Shown one piece after another: positions 16,492-24,796 of a DNA stretch of 45,406 bases. Positions within the stretch are counted from its first letter, which is position 1. Each line of letters opens with the position of its first letter. The stretch is from CAMQRS01 sp964370065 (GTDB lineage: Bacteria; Bacillota_I; Bacilli_A; Erysipelotrichales; Erysipelotrichaceae), in assembly GCA_964370065.1 (NCBI GenBank), contig CAYJGK010000011.1, positions 1-45,406 of the forward strand, read 5' to 3'. The position numbers and the translations under genes are program-made. A model generated the notes under the pieces. It saw only the letters and a program-made list of their open reading frames with translations. It searched no databases and was not told the DNA's origin.

Positions 16492-17739
16492 ATGAACATG
16501 AAAGCAATTTTAGTAGGAGTATGTATAGGAAAAGAAAAAGATTTTGAAGAGAAAATCTCAGAGATGATTAATTTAGCACAAGCTTGTGAGATTGAAGTTG
16601 TCCAAACCATTACGCAAAATTTAAATTCTATGCATAAAAGAACATATATTAACAGTGGAAAATTAGAAGAAGTTAGATTAGCTTTAGAGGAAGATGCTAG
16701 CATTGAAACAGTCTTATTCGATACCGAATTAGCACCTGCTCAATTACGTAATATTGAAGAAGTATTAGAAATAGGGGTGATTGACAAAACAAATTTAATC
16801 ATTCGTATTTTTGATATTCGAGCCCAAACAAGAGAGGCCCGTTTACAAGTGGATATTGCAAAATTACGCTATCGCCTACCTCGTTTAAGAGGTACTTATG
16901 AAGCCTTAGATAAACAAGGTGGTGGATTAATGAATAAAGGTACGGGGGAAAAGAAATTAGACTTAGATGCTCGTCACATTGCTTATCGTATCGATTGTTT
17001 AAAAGCAGAATTAAAGGATGTACAAAAAAATAGAGATACACAACGTAAGCAAAGACAAAAAAAAGAAATAAAAAGCGTTGCTTTAGTTGGTTATACAAAT
17101 GCTGGTAAATCGAGTACACTAAATCAAGTCATGAAATTACAAGAAAAAGAAGAAAAAAAAGTATTTGAAAAAAATATGTTATTTGCGACATTAACAACCA
17201 ATACACGTAATGTGACACTTAAAAATGCTCGTCATTTTGTTTTGTCGGATACAGTTGGTTTCATATCCGATTTACCACACACTTTAATTAAAGCCTTCCA
17301 ATCAACTTTAGAAGAAGTGGTACAAGCCGATTTATTATTACATATTATGGATGTTGCAAATCCAGAACATGAAAAACAAAAACAAATCACATTAGAAACA
17401 TTGAAAGAGATTAAAGCGGATACGATTCCTATTCTAAATGTATACAATAAATGTGATTTAAGTGAGCATGATTATCCTGTAATAGATGATGATACAATTT
17501 ATATTTCCTCTAAAGATGATGCGAGTATGGAGTTACTATTAGAACGTATTGATGACTTGCTATTTCATGCAGAGCAAGTAAAAGTATTTATTCCTTATGC
17601 ACAAAGTAGTGTCGTTTCTTATTTAAATGAGCAAGCTTTAATTTTACATACTGAATATGTAGAGGAAGGTACAATATTAGAAATTGAAATAGAACAAGGT
17701 TTAATACATCAAATTGAATCTTATATTATTGAATCATAA
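16492..17739 (+). CDS. hflX: HflX-type ribosome-splitting GTPase
   Basis: HflX GTPases bind the 50S subunit and split stalled or stressed ribosomes. The protein (415 residues from this start) has the N-terminal domain (QTITQNLNSMHKRTYINSGKLEEV), the glycine-rich RLRGTYEALDKQGGGLM linker, and the G domain with P-loop VGYTNAGKSS, ATLTTNTR (switch I), DTVGFI (G3), NKCD (G4) and a SSKDD G5. Four in-frame candidate starts occur within 13 bases and none has a standard Shine-Dalgarno; ATG at 16492 or 16498 are the best candidates. It is a single-gene unit. Confidence 0.95.
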   Translation: MNMKAILVGVCIGKEKDFEEKISEMINLAQACEIEVVQTITQNLNSMHKRTYINSGKLEEVRLALEEDASIETVLFDTELAPAQLRNIEEVLEIGVIDKTNLIIRIFDIRAQTREARLQVDIAKLRYRLPRLRGTYEALDKQGGGLMNKGTGEKKLDLDARHIAYRIDCLKAELKDVQKNRDTQRKQRQKKEIKSVALVGYTNAGKSSTLNQVMKLQEKEEKKVFEKNMLFATLTTNTRNVTLKNARHFVLSDTVGFISDLPHTLIKAFQSTLEEVVQADLLLHIMDVANPEHEKQKQITLETLKEIKADTIPILNVYNKCDLSEHDYPVIDDDTIYISSKDDASMELLLERIDDLLFHAEQVKVFIPYAQSSVVSYLNEQALILHTEYVEEGTILEIEIEQGLIHQIESYIIES

Positions 17740-17745
17740 AAAAAG

Positions 17746-17777
17746 AAGTGGGTTTGTGTTAAACCTACTTTTGTTTT
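17746..17777 (+). terminator. Terminator of hflX
   Basis: AAGTGGGTTT (17746-17755) pairs with AAACCTACTT (17761-17770) with one G-U pair, followed by TTGTTTT. It overlaps the next promoter. Confidence 0.75.
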
Positions 17778-17782
17778 ATAAT
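17754..17782 (+). promoter_or_regulatory. Promoter of panT-coaBC-coaX
   Basis: TTGTGT (17754-17759) and a perfect TATAAT (17777-17782) have a 17-base spacer. The predicted start is near 17789, the first base of the leader hairpin. The -35 lies inside the hflX terminator. Confidence 0.65.
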
Positions 17783-17788
17783 AGTAAT

Positions 17789-17851
17789 GTTTAAATGATA
17801 ATGGGTAGAAGTGAGAGCCATCCATTTACTACTTTTCATTATGCTTTAAAC
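17789..17851 (+). promoter_or_regulatory. Long leader hairpin before panT, candidate cis-regulatory RNA
   Basis: The 63-nt segment folds end to end: GTTTAAA/TTTAAAC outermost, a 2x2 internal loop, ATAATG/CATTAT, an asymmetric internal loop with TTTT on the 3' side, GTAG/CTAC, a bulged A (17828), AAGTG/CATTT with one G-U pair, and a 9-nt apical loop AGAGCCATC. It begins at the predicted first transcribed base, and 45 nt separate it from the panT start. I do not match it to a riboswitch class I know with confidence; a published pan RNA motif with bulged As exists for pantothenate genes and should be compared. Confidence 0.55.
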
Positions 17852-17896
17852 TCTTGTATAAAACGTTGTATCAATTGAGCGACAGTGGGAGGAATT

Positions 17897-18511
17897 ATGA
17901 ACAAGAGTACTAAAAGATTAACGCTATTAACATTATTTATCGCAATTGAAGTTGTGATGACATTTATTCCCTTTTTAGGGTTTATTCCATTAGGGTTTAT
18001 AAATATAACAACATTACATATTCCCGTTATTATCGCAGGGATATTATTAGGAAAAAAAGAAGGAGCGATTGTAGGCCTTAGTTTTGGATTATTGAGTGTT
18101 TTAAAAAATACACTCACTCCTGTTGCTACCTCTTTTCTATTTACCCCATTCTATGAGGTAGGAAATATTAGCGGTGGTTGGCAATCCTTAGTCATTGCTA
18201 TTGTCCCTAGAATTTTAATTGGATATTTAAGCGGTTTAACATTCAGCATTTTATCAAAAGGTATGAAAAAGGTAACTGCTCCAATGGGTATTGCCGCTTT
18301 AGTCGGTTCTTTATCAAATACGATTTTAGTAATGAGTTTAGTGTATATCTTTTTTGCGAAAGAATATGCACAAGCCATTCAAATTGGTAGTGATCAAGTG
18401 ATTACATTCATTTTAGGAATCATTGCCACAAACGGTGTAGCCGAAGCCATTGCTGCAGTAGTAATCAGTGTGGCTGTGTGTAGAATAGGTGTTAGTGTTA
18501 TTAAAAGATAG
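17897..18511 (+). CDS. panT: ECF transporter S-component, probable pantothenate (PanT)
   Basis: The 204-residue protein has about six membrane spans with S-component features: LLTLFIAIEVVMTFIPFLGFIPLG, TTLHIPVIIAGILLGKKEGAIVGLSFGLLS, FTPFYE, and PRILIGYLSGLTF. The first gene of a unit with coaBC and coaX, it most likely captures pantothenate. I chose the ATG at 17897, 4 nt after GGGAGGA, over an in-frame GTG at 17885. The ATPases and EcfT it needs are elsewhere. Confidence 0.85.
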   Translation: MNKSTKRLTLLTLFIAIEVVMTFIPFLGFIPLGFINITTLHIPVIIAGILLGKKEGAIVGLSFGLLSVLKNTLTPVATSFLFTPFYEVGNISGGWQSLVIAIVPRILIGYLSGLTFSILSKGMKKVTAPMGIAALVGSLSNTILVMSLVYIFFAKEYAQAIQIGSDQVITFILGIIATNGVAEAIAAVVISVAVCRIGVSVIKR

Positions 18512-18522
18512 AGAGGTTCATT

Positions 18523-19698
18523 ATGAAAAAAAGGATAATTGTAGGTGTGACAAGTAGTATTGCCACATACAAAAGTGTACAATTAATATCAGATTTATTA
18601 AAAAAAGGATATGATGTGGAAGTCATCATGAGTGAAAATGCAACTCGATTTGTATCACCATTAACTTTTTCATCTTTAACTAAACATAAAACATACGTTG
18701 AAACTTTTGATCGTCATATAGATTATAATGTGGAGCACATTTCACTAGCTAAAAAAGCAGATGCTTTTATTATTGCACCAGCAACCGCTAATATTATTGC
18801 GAAAGTAGCTAATGGAATTTGTGATGATATGTTAAGTACAACATTCCTTGCTAGCAATTGCCCCAAGCTAATTGCACCAGCAATGAATACACAAATGTTG
18901 AATAACCCTATTACACAAACTAATTTAAAAAGATGTATTGAATATGGCATGCATATCATTGATAGCGAATTTGGATTGTTAGCTTGTGGAGATGTAGGCA
19001 CTGGTAAGTTAGCGAGTATTCCTAAATTAATAGAAGCGATAGAAATGGTTCTTGTCAATGAGAAACCATTGCTTGGAAAGCATGTGTTAGTCAGTGCAGG
19101 ACCAAGTGTAGAGCCTATAGACCCAGTTCGTTATTTAAGTAATTATTCAAGTGGTAAAATGGGCTATGCACTTGCTAGAGCAGCCTTTCGAATGGGGGCT
19201 ACTGTAACTTTAGTAAGCGGTCCTACTGCATTAGAAAAGCCGTTTGGCGTGAATGTAATCGATGTTGTAACTACCCAAGAAATGTATGATGCTTGTGATA
19301 GCGTATTTGATACCTGTGATTACTTTATCAGTGCAGCGGCTCCAGCCGATTATCGCGTTGAACGAGTTGCAAGTCAAAAAATAAAGAAAACAAATGATGT
19401 AAATTTATCACTCATTCAAAATATTGATATATTGAAAACATTAGCATCTCGTAAAACGCATCAAAAAGTATGCGGGTTTGCAGCTGAAACACAAAATGTA
19501 TACAAGCATGCAAATCAAAAATTAATAGATAAAAATTGTGATATCTTAGTCATGAATGATGTTAGCCAAGCAGGTGCTGGATTCAATCATGATACTAATA
19601 TTATTTCAATATTAACAAAAACAGATAAGATTGATTATGAAAAAATGGATAAACAAACTTTATCATTTTACATAATGCAAGCATTAATCAATAGTTAG
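18523..19698 (+). CDS. coaBC: Bifunctional phosphopantothenoylcysteine decarboxylase / phosphopantothenate-cysteine ligase
   Basis: CoaBC makes 4'-phosphopantetheine from phosphopantothenate and cysteine. Residues ~1-180 are the FMN decarboxylase: GVTSSIATYKSVQL, APATANIIAKVANGICDDMLST, the substrate loop APAMNTQM, and the active Cys in the LLACGDVGTGKLAS region. Residues ~185-391 are the ligase: VLVSAGPSVEPIDPVRYLSNYSSGKMGYALA, AAAPADYRV, KIKKTNDV, GFAAET. AGAGAGGT lies before the ATG. Confidence 0.96.
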   Translation: MKKRIIVGVTSSIATYKSVQLISDLLKKGYDVEVIMSENATRFVSPLTFSSLTKHKTYVETFDRHIDYNVEHISLAKKADAFIIAPATANIIAKVANGICDDMLSTTFLASNCPKLIAPAMNTQMLNNPITQTNLKRCIEYGMHIIDSEFGLLACGDVGTGKLASIPKLIEAIEMVLVNEKPLLGKHVLVSAGPSVEPIDPVRYLSNYSSGKMGYALARAAFRMGATVTLVSGPTALEKPFGVNVIDVVTTQEMYDACDSVFDTCDYFISAAAPADYRVERVASQKIKKTNDVNLSLIQNIDILKTLASRKTHQKVCGFAAETQNVYKHANQKLIDKNCDILVMNDVSQAGAGFNHDTNIISILTKTDKIDYEKMDKQTLSFYIMQALINS

Positions 19699-19706
19699 GA
19701 GAGATT

Positions 19707-20477
19707 ATGTTATTAGTTATAGATATAGGAAATACCAATATCACTATTGGTATTTATGAAAAAGAGGCATTAGTTGCAAATTATCGTTTAACAACTTGGT
19801 TTAAGCGTACTAGTGATGAATATGGTTTTATGATTATCAACTTCTTACACAATTCCAATGTAAAAGCAGAAGATATTGATGATGTCATCATTGCTAGTGT
19901 AGTCCCAAAAATTATGCATTCATTTAATAATTCTATTCGCAAATACATTCATAAAGAGCCCCTTATTGTAGGCCCAGGTATTAAAACAGGAATTTCTATA
20001 AAAATAGATAATCCTCGTGAAGTAGGTGCCGATCGTATCGTGGATGCAGTGGCTGCACATTATGTGTATGGTGGAGATGTATTAGTTATTGACTTTGGTA
20101 CAGCAACCACCTTTGAATATGTGAATGCTAATGGTGAATATTTAGGAGGAGCGATTTGTGCAGGTATGGAAATTACTGCACAAGCTTTATCGAATCAAAC
20201 TGCTAAATTACCTGAAATTGAAATTAAAGCTACCTCTAATGTATTATGTTCTAACACAATACAAGGCATGCAAGCAGGTATCTTTTATGGCTATGTAGGG
20301 CAAACCGAATATATTATTCGTAAGTTTAAAGAAGAAACAAAGAAGGATTTAAAAATAATTGCAACTGGAGGATTAGGAAGAGAGATTGCTAATCATACGA
20401 ATGAAATTGATATTTATGATGCTGATCTAACATTCAAAGGATTACGCATTATCTATGAAAAACAAAAAAAGGCCTAG
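19707..20477 (+). CDS. coaX: Type III pantothenate kinase
   Basis: CoaX phosphorylates pantothenate, the first step of CoA synthesis. This 256-residue ASKHA-fold protein shows DIGNTNITIGIY (phosphate-1 loop), the pantothenate-binding motif GADRIVDAVAA, catalytic Asp in VIDFGTATTFEYV, and IATGGLGREIA. AGGAGAG precedes the ATG. With panT and coaBC it completes uptake, phosphorylation and conversion toward CoA. Type III kinases are not feedback-inhibited by CoA, so control may rest on transcript level, perhaps through the leader hairpin. Confidence 0.96.
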   Translation: MLLVIDIGNTNITIGIYEKEALVANYRLTTWFKRTSDEYGFMIINFLHNSNVKAEDIDDVIIASVVPKIMHSFNNSIRKYIHKEPLIVGPGIKTGISIKIDNPREVGADRIVDAVAAHYVYGGDVLVIDFGTATTFEYVNANGEYLGGAICAGMEITAQALSNQTAKLPEIEIKATSNVLCSNTIQGMQAGIFYGYVGQTEYIIRKFKEETKKDLKIIATGGLGREIANHTNEIDIYDADLTFKGLRIIYEKQKKA

Positions 20478-20487
20478 GCCTTTTTTT
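20464..20487. terminator. Perfect palindromic bidirectional terminator
   Basis: AAAAAAAGGCC and GGCCTTTTTTT form an 11-bp perfect inverted repeat around a TA. The stop codons of convergent coaX and the polysaccharide deacetylase gene both lie inside it. Confidence 0.85.
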
Positions 20488-21370
20488 ATTTATTATACGT
20501 AAAGATTATGGGATTGATATCATTGGTTAGCACACCAAAGTTAAATCCATTATTTTTGTAAATATCAATAATTGTTGGTAATGCATGGACCGTTGCATGT
20601 TTATCATTCGTATCATGCATTAACAGTACAACTTTATCTTTATTAATAGTAGCTACTGAACTATCAATTATATCTTGTTTGGTAACTCTACCCACTTGGG
20701 CATCACCTGATGAAGCATTCCAATCGTAGTACATAAATCCTCTACGCGTCATTTCTGCAATAATTTCTTGGTAGACTAAACCATTGTATGCATTCACACT
20801 TCCTCCAGGGAAACGAAACACATTAGCTTTTATTCCAGTAATATCAAAGACTTTTTTCCATACAGCTTGAAAATCGTCTAAATACGCATCTACAGATGAA
20901 TAAATATCAAGATAATCATGTGAATTGGTATGAATGGCAACCACATGTCCTTCTTCTGCAATTCGTTTTAAAACCACATGATTTTCAGGATTATCTAATT
21001 GTGTCCCCACTACAAAGAATGTGGCTTTTACATCTTTTTCTTTTAAGATATCTAATACTTGATTTGTCACAACTGAAGTAGGCCCATCATCAAATGTTAA
21101 ATAAATATTTTTTCCTTCTTCTACTTTCCAATTTTTTGGTGCAGTATCATTTACATCTAATTCTGGATATTTGGTTTGGTAAGGAAAACTTTCACTTTTC
21201 TTTATCAGTCTAGTTTTTTCCAATTCCTCAATTCTTTCTTTTGATTGCTTTAACTGTTCACTTTGCTTACTATTTATGCTTTGTAAACTTATAATTACTA
21301 GGATAAATACACTCGTTATTCCCATTGCAATAACGGGTGTCAAAACTCTTTTGAGTGCTCCCTTTTTCAT
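20486..21370 (-). CDS. Membrane-anchored polysaccharide deacetylase (NodB domain)
   Basis: The 294-residue protein has an N-terminal membrane helix (VIAMGITSVFILVIISLQ), a coiled-coil-like stalk (about residues 30-55) and a carbohydrate esterase 4 domain: YLTFDDGPT (catalytic base and zinc Asp), HTNSHDYLD (HxxxH zinc ligands), FRFPGGS, YYDWNASSGDA and VVLLMHDT. Such enzymes deacetylate peptidoglycan GlcNAc or a related cell-surface polymer outside the membrane, often giving lysozyme resistance; the substrate here is unproven. It starts 3 bases after the patatin gene, with AAAGGAG, as last gene of a four-gene envelope operon. Confidence 0.93.
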   Translation of the reverse strand: MKKGALKRVLTPVIAMGITSVFILVIISLQSINSKQSEQLKQSKERIEELEKTRLIKKSESFPYQTKYPELDVNDTAPKNWKVEEGKNIYLTFDDGPTSVVTNQVLDILKEKDVKATFFVVGTQLDNPENHVVLKRIAEEGHVVAIHTNSHDYLDIYSSVDAYLDDFQAVWKKVFDITGIKANVFRFPGGSVNAYNGLVYQEIIAEMTRRGFMYYDWNASSGDAQVGRVTKQDIIDSSVATINKDKVVLLMHDTNDKHATVHALPTIIDIYKNNGFNFGVLTNDINPIIFTYNK

Positions 21371-21373
21371 AAA

Positions 21374-22225
21374 TTACTCCTTTATGAATTGCTTAATCTC
21401 TCCCATTCTAGCTATTGTATCATCATATCCTAATTGAAACCAAGGTCCAATTTTTTCTACATCTGTTGTATAGCGTGAAATCCCCATATCTTGACTGGGA
21501 CGTAGTACTAAAGCGTTTCCTTTTTCTCTTAATTGTTTAATAGTATTCCATTGTTTTTCGTAGTTTTTATGGCGTAGTGCTAAATCCTTTGCAACATGTG
21601 GATATTTACGATATTTCCATTTAGCTAATCGCAATTGCCATTTTGGAGCTGGCTTGCGAGTATAGTTTTCTTCTTTTGTGGAAATAAAAATATGCCTCTC
21701 ATTTCCTACCCTAATACTTTGATCCACTGGTATCATATCAATTAAACCAGCATCCATGTACAGCCCACCGTTAAAAGGATAGGGATTAACAATAATCGCT
21801 AATGCGCACGCTGCTTTAATTAATATTTTATCTTTGTCCAAATATTCTTTTGGAAAATATTCTATTTTACCAGTATCCATATTATATAAACCGATATCTA
21901 ATTTTGTTTCACTTTCATAAAATGTTTTAAAATCAAATGGTGCTCTATCTTCAATAAACTTAATTGTTGCTTCAATTCCAAAAATAGAACCTTCTTTTAA
22001 TAAAGGTCGTAAACCCACTGCATCTTTATTGGATGCACTGTCTACACCAGTAACTCTTAACCTTTCCCTTTGACGTGATACATAAGGCAGTAAATTCTCT
22101 GCTCCTGCACTAATTCCCACTGCATATGGTACATAAATACCATTATCTAATAGAGCTTGTAATGCTCCTGAAGTGTAAGCACCTTTCGTACCTCCACCTT
22201 CACAAATTAATCCTACTTTTCTCAT
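21374..22225 (-). CDS. Patatin-like phospholipase
   Basis: The 283-residue protein has the patatin core: oxyanion-loop CEGGGTKGAYTSGAL, nucleophile GISAG (Ser about residue 40), and catalytic Asp in YMDAGLID. The layout matches bacterial RssA/YlbK-type lipases. No signal peptide. It follows cardiolipin synthase by 10 bases, with AGAGAGG, so phospholipid turnover in the same operon is likely. Its exact lipid substrate cannot be told from sequence. Confidence 0.93.
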   Translation of the reverse strand: MRKVGLICEGGGTKGAYTSGALQALLDNGIYVPYAVGISAGAENLLPYVSRQRERLRVTGVDSASNKDAVGLRPLLKEGSIFGIEATIKFIEDRAPFDFKTFYESETKLDIGLYNMDTGKIEYFPKEYLDKDKILIKAACALAIIVNPYPFNGGLYMDAGLIDMIPVDQSIRVGNERHIFISTKEENYTRKPAPKWQLRLAKWKYRKYPHVAKDLALRHKNYEKQWNTIKQLREKGNALVLRPSQDMGISRYTTDVEKIGPWFQLGYDDTIARMGEIKQFIKE

Positions 22226-22235
22226 AATTACCTCT

Positions 22236-23780
22236 CTACATTAATGGTGCTAATAAATTTAAAAACGCTCTAGTAATACGCACACTAAATCGAACATTTT
22301 TACAATCTTCGTAGCTGATTTGATGAGACTGCTTTAAAGTATTTAAATAGTCTTCTTTCATATTTTGGATTAAACGACTTTTATAAAACCATATTCCACA
22401 TTCATAATGTAAATAATAGCTTCTAAAATCCATATTTGTCGTTCCTACAATTGCATATTTATCATCTGAAACAAATGTTTTTGCATGCACAAATCCAGGT
22501 GTATATTCATATACTTTTACACCATGTTTCGTTAATTCTTGATAGTTGTGACGCGTTAATGCAAATACATATTTTTTATCTGGAATATGCGGCACCAAAA
22601 TACGCACATCCACTCCATTTTTTGCAGCCAGAATCAAACTAGTTTTCATTTCTTGATCTAGAATTAAATAGGGTGTCATTATATACACATAGTGTAGTGC
22701 ATTGTTTATAATGTTGATATGTGTAAATTCTCCAATGTTCTCATCATCTGTTGGTGCATCGGCAAATGGTTGTACATATCCATCATCTTCATATTGCTTA
22801 AAATATTCTGTTTTAACTCGAAATTGTTCATAATCATCTTTATTTTCTTCGCTTTCATCAAAATTCCAAAACTGAAGAAACATCACAGTAAAAGACCAAG
22901 TTGCAGGTCCTTCTATTAAACATCCACAATCTTTCCAATGTCCAAAGCGTTCTTTTTTATTAATATATTCATCAGCTAAGTTTATTCCTCCTGTCATCGC
23001 ACATAAACCATCTACGACTAATATTTTACGATGATCACGATTGTTCATTTGAATGGCTAGTTTAGCCCGAATACGGTTGAATACTTTCGTCTTGATTCCC
23101 CATTTATTCAATGTTTCATCATAATTTGGACCTAGTGTTGAAATACACCCGAAGTCATCATAAAGAAGTCTGACATCGACACCCTCAGCAACTTTTTCTT
23201 GTAGTAATGTGACAATTTCTTTCCACATTTCGCCGTGGTCAATAATGAAAAATTCCATAAAAATAAAATGCTTAGCTTTTCTAATTTGCTCTTTCATGGC
23301 AACAAATTGTTCTTCACCTAATGTGAAGTATGTTGTCTTTGTTTTTTTATATAGTGGAAATTTACTTGCTTTCGATATATATTTTGATTGCTTATGTGCA
23401 ATTGGGTCTTTATTGAATAACTCTTGCCCCAAAACCGTATCTCGAATTAGATAACGTTTCATGCTATCATTTAATTTTTCATCCCGCACCCTTAAATTTT
23501 TAGGCACTTGCTTGGCTCCAAAAAGAAGGTAGACCACAAATCCAAAAATAGGAGCAAGTAATATCAATACAATCCAAGTCAACTTATAATCTGGATTGAT
23601 TGGTGAATATATAATAAATAAAGCGGTAATTAACCCTAAACCAGTGAAGATAATTCTAAGAATCAAGCTAGATTCTGTAATTAGTAAAGTTGGCACTACA
23701 AATAGTAGTAATTGAAAGATAATGGCTAATACCACAAAAAATGCTTTACTAGATACAATTTTTAACAATTTACCTAACAT
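22236..23780 (-). CDS. cls: Cardiolipin synthase
   Basis: The 514-residue membrane enzyme joins two phosphatidylglycerols into cardiolipin and glycerol. It has N-terminal membrane helices (about residues 10-90, with LLAPIFGFVVYLLFG) and two phospholipase D repeats, HRKILVVDG...GGINLADEY and HAKTFVSDD...GTTNMDFRS, the HKD motifs of the family. It sits in an operon with a membrane protein upstream and patatin and deacetylase genes downstream. Confidence 0.95.
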   Translation of the reverse strand: MLGKLLKIVSSKAFFVVLAIIFQLLLFVVPTLLITESSLILRIIFTGLGLITALFIIYSPINPDYKLTWIVLILLAPIFGFVVYLLFGAKQVPKNLRVRDEKLNDSMKRYLIRDTVLGQELFNKDPIAHKQSKYISKASKFPLYKKTKTTYFTLGEEQFVAMKEQIRKAKHFIFMEFFIIDHGEMWKEIVTLLQEKVAEGVDVRLLYDDFGCISTLGPNYDETLNKWGIKTKVFNRIRAKLAIQMNNRDHRKILVVDGLCAMTGGINLADEYINKKERFGHWKDCGCLIEGPATWSFTVMFLQFWNFDESEENKDDYEQFRVKTEYFKQYEDDGYVQPFADAPTDDENIGEFTHINIINNALHYVYIMTPYLILDQEMKTSLILAAKNGVDVRILVPHIPDKKYVFALTRHNYQELTKHGVKVYEYTPGFVHAKTFVSDDKYAIVGTTNMDFRSYYLHYECGIWFYKSRLIQNMKEDYLNTLKQSHQISYEDCKNVRFSVRITRAFLNLLAPLM

Positions 23781-23789
23781 AGTTTACCT

Positions 23790-24719
23790 CTATCCTAGTT
23801 GCTTATACAACATTTCCTTGACTGCTTCATACACGTCTAAATCAAATTCTGTATCTTTATGAGTGCGAATTTGTTTCACTGTAATATCTTCTTCAATCAT
23901 TTCTCCTGTGCTAATTAAAATTGCATTCTCTAATTCTTGTATTGGCAATTGTACAACTTTGTTTTCTTCTGCTTGTTTCACAACATTTTTTATTGGACAG
24001 TTTTTAGATAATTTTTGGGCTTCTTTACGTTGTCCCTTCGGATATAAAATAGAGACAGTATCCGCTTGTCCAATACAATTTAATAGAATCATATTTGTTG
24101 CTTTATTAATTGTTTTCATATATTTGGCTAATACCTTAGACCCTGTCATCTTCGCATTGTTTTTATCAGTAAATACTATAGCGATTTGTTTTCTTTTTTC
24201 AACTGGTAATGAAGCCATTAAATCAAGAGCTAAAATAGTAGACAAGTTATTTGCTGTTACATTATTTTTATTAGGAAACCCTCTCCAAATAAAAATAAGT
24301 AAAAGTATAAAATAACTTAAAGTTAATAAATAGACTAACAATTCCGAGTTTTCCATTATCATTGGCAATCCATAGATTAACCCAATTAGCACTAAATACA
24401 ATGCTAACATAGGTGTGTATATAGGAATAAAATTTTTTTTCATAGATTTCATTCCATTTTGTGGATAGTATTTATAGTTAGGGAAGAAAATTCTAGATTG
24501 TGTATCATACGGTATGACTAAAATTGTCTTTGCCATTTTAAAATTTCCAATTAAAATGTTTTGCACTTTTTTCATACTTATTTTTAAATCTTGAACATGT
24601 GTTTTATAACCTAATTTTTCAAAATCCTTTATTATTTCTTTTGCGAATTCTTTCTTTTGTCTTCTACTAAACTTTGTTCCATATGTTGTTAGGTATTTTT
24701 CTGTCCATGTATTTTTCAT
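23790..24719 (-). CDS. Membrane protein with a degenerate M28-like peptidase domain
   Basis: The 309-residue protein has two membrane helices in its middle (about residues 95-145, PMLALYLVLIGLIYGLPMIM and LVYLLTLSYFILLLIFIW). The soluble parts on both sides resemble a split M28 aminopeptidase fold: TILVIPYDT where M28 has a His-containing HYDS, NNLSTILALDLMASLP where M28 has the metal-binding DN, and FTDKNNAKMTGSKVLAKY where M28 has the EE catalytic segment. The metal ligands appear lost, so it is probably not a working peptidase. I chose the ATG at 24719 (GGAGG 6 nt upstream) over in-frame ATGs further up. It heads the cls-patatin-deacetylase operon. Confidence 0.7.
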   Translation of the reverse strand: MKNTWTEKYLTTYGTKFSRRQKKEFAKEIIKDFEKLGYKTHVQDLKISMKKVQNILIGNFKMAKTILVIPYDTQSRIFFPNYKYYPQNGMKSMKKNFIPIYTPMLALYLVLIGLIYGLPMIMENSELLVYLLTLSYFILLLIFIWRGFPNKNNVTANNLSTILALDLMASLPVEKRKQIAIVFTDKNNAKMTGSKVLAKYMKTINKATNMILLNCIGQADTVSILYPKGQRKEAQKLSKNCPIKNVVKQAEENKVVQLPIQELENAILISTGEMIEEDITVKQIRTHKDTEFDLDVYEAVKEMLYKQLG

Positions 24720-24772
24720 ATTATCCTCCATTGCATATATCATATTATACACTTTTTATTTCCTTTTTGCAC

Positions 24773-24795
24773 ATAAAAAAAGGAGTTATACTCCT
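24773..24795 (-). terminator. Terminator of niaX
   Basis: AGGAGT (24781-24786) pairs with ACTCCT (24790-24795) around a 3-nt loop, followed on the minus strand by seven Ts. It ends one base from the niaX stop codon. Confidence 0.75.
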
Positions 24796-24796
24796 A

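Noticed and set aside
17898..18510. Riboflavin or folate as substrate of the S-component before coaBC
   Set aside because: No FMN or THF riboswitch is seen upstream, and co-transcription with coaBC and coaX makes pantothenate the best fit.
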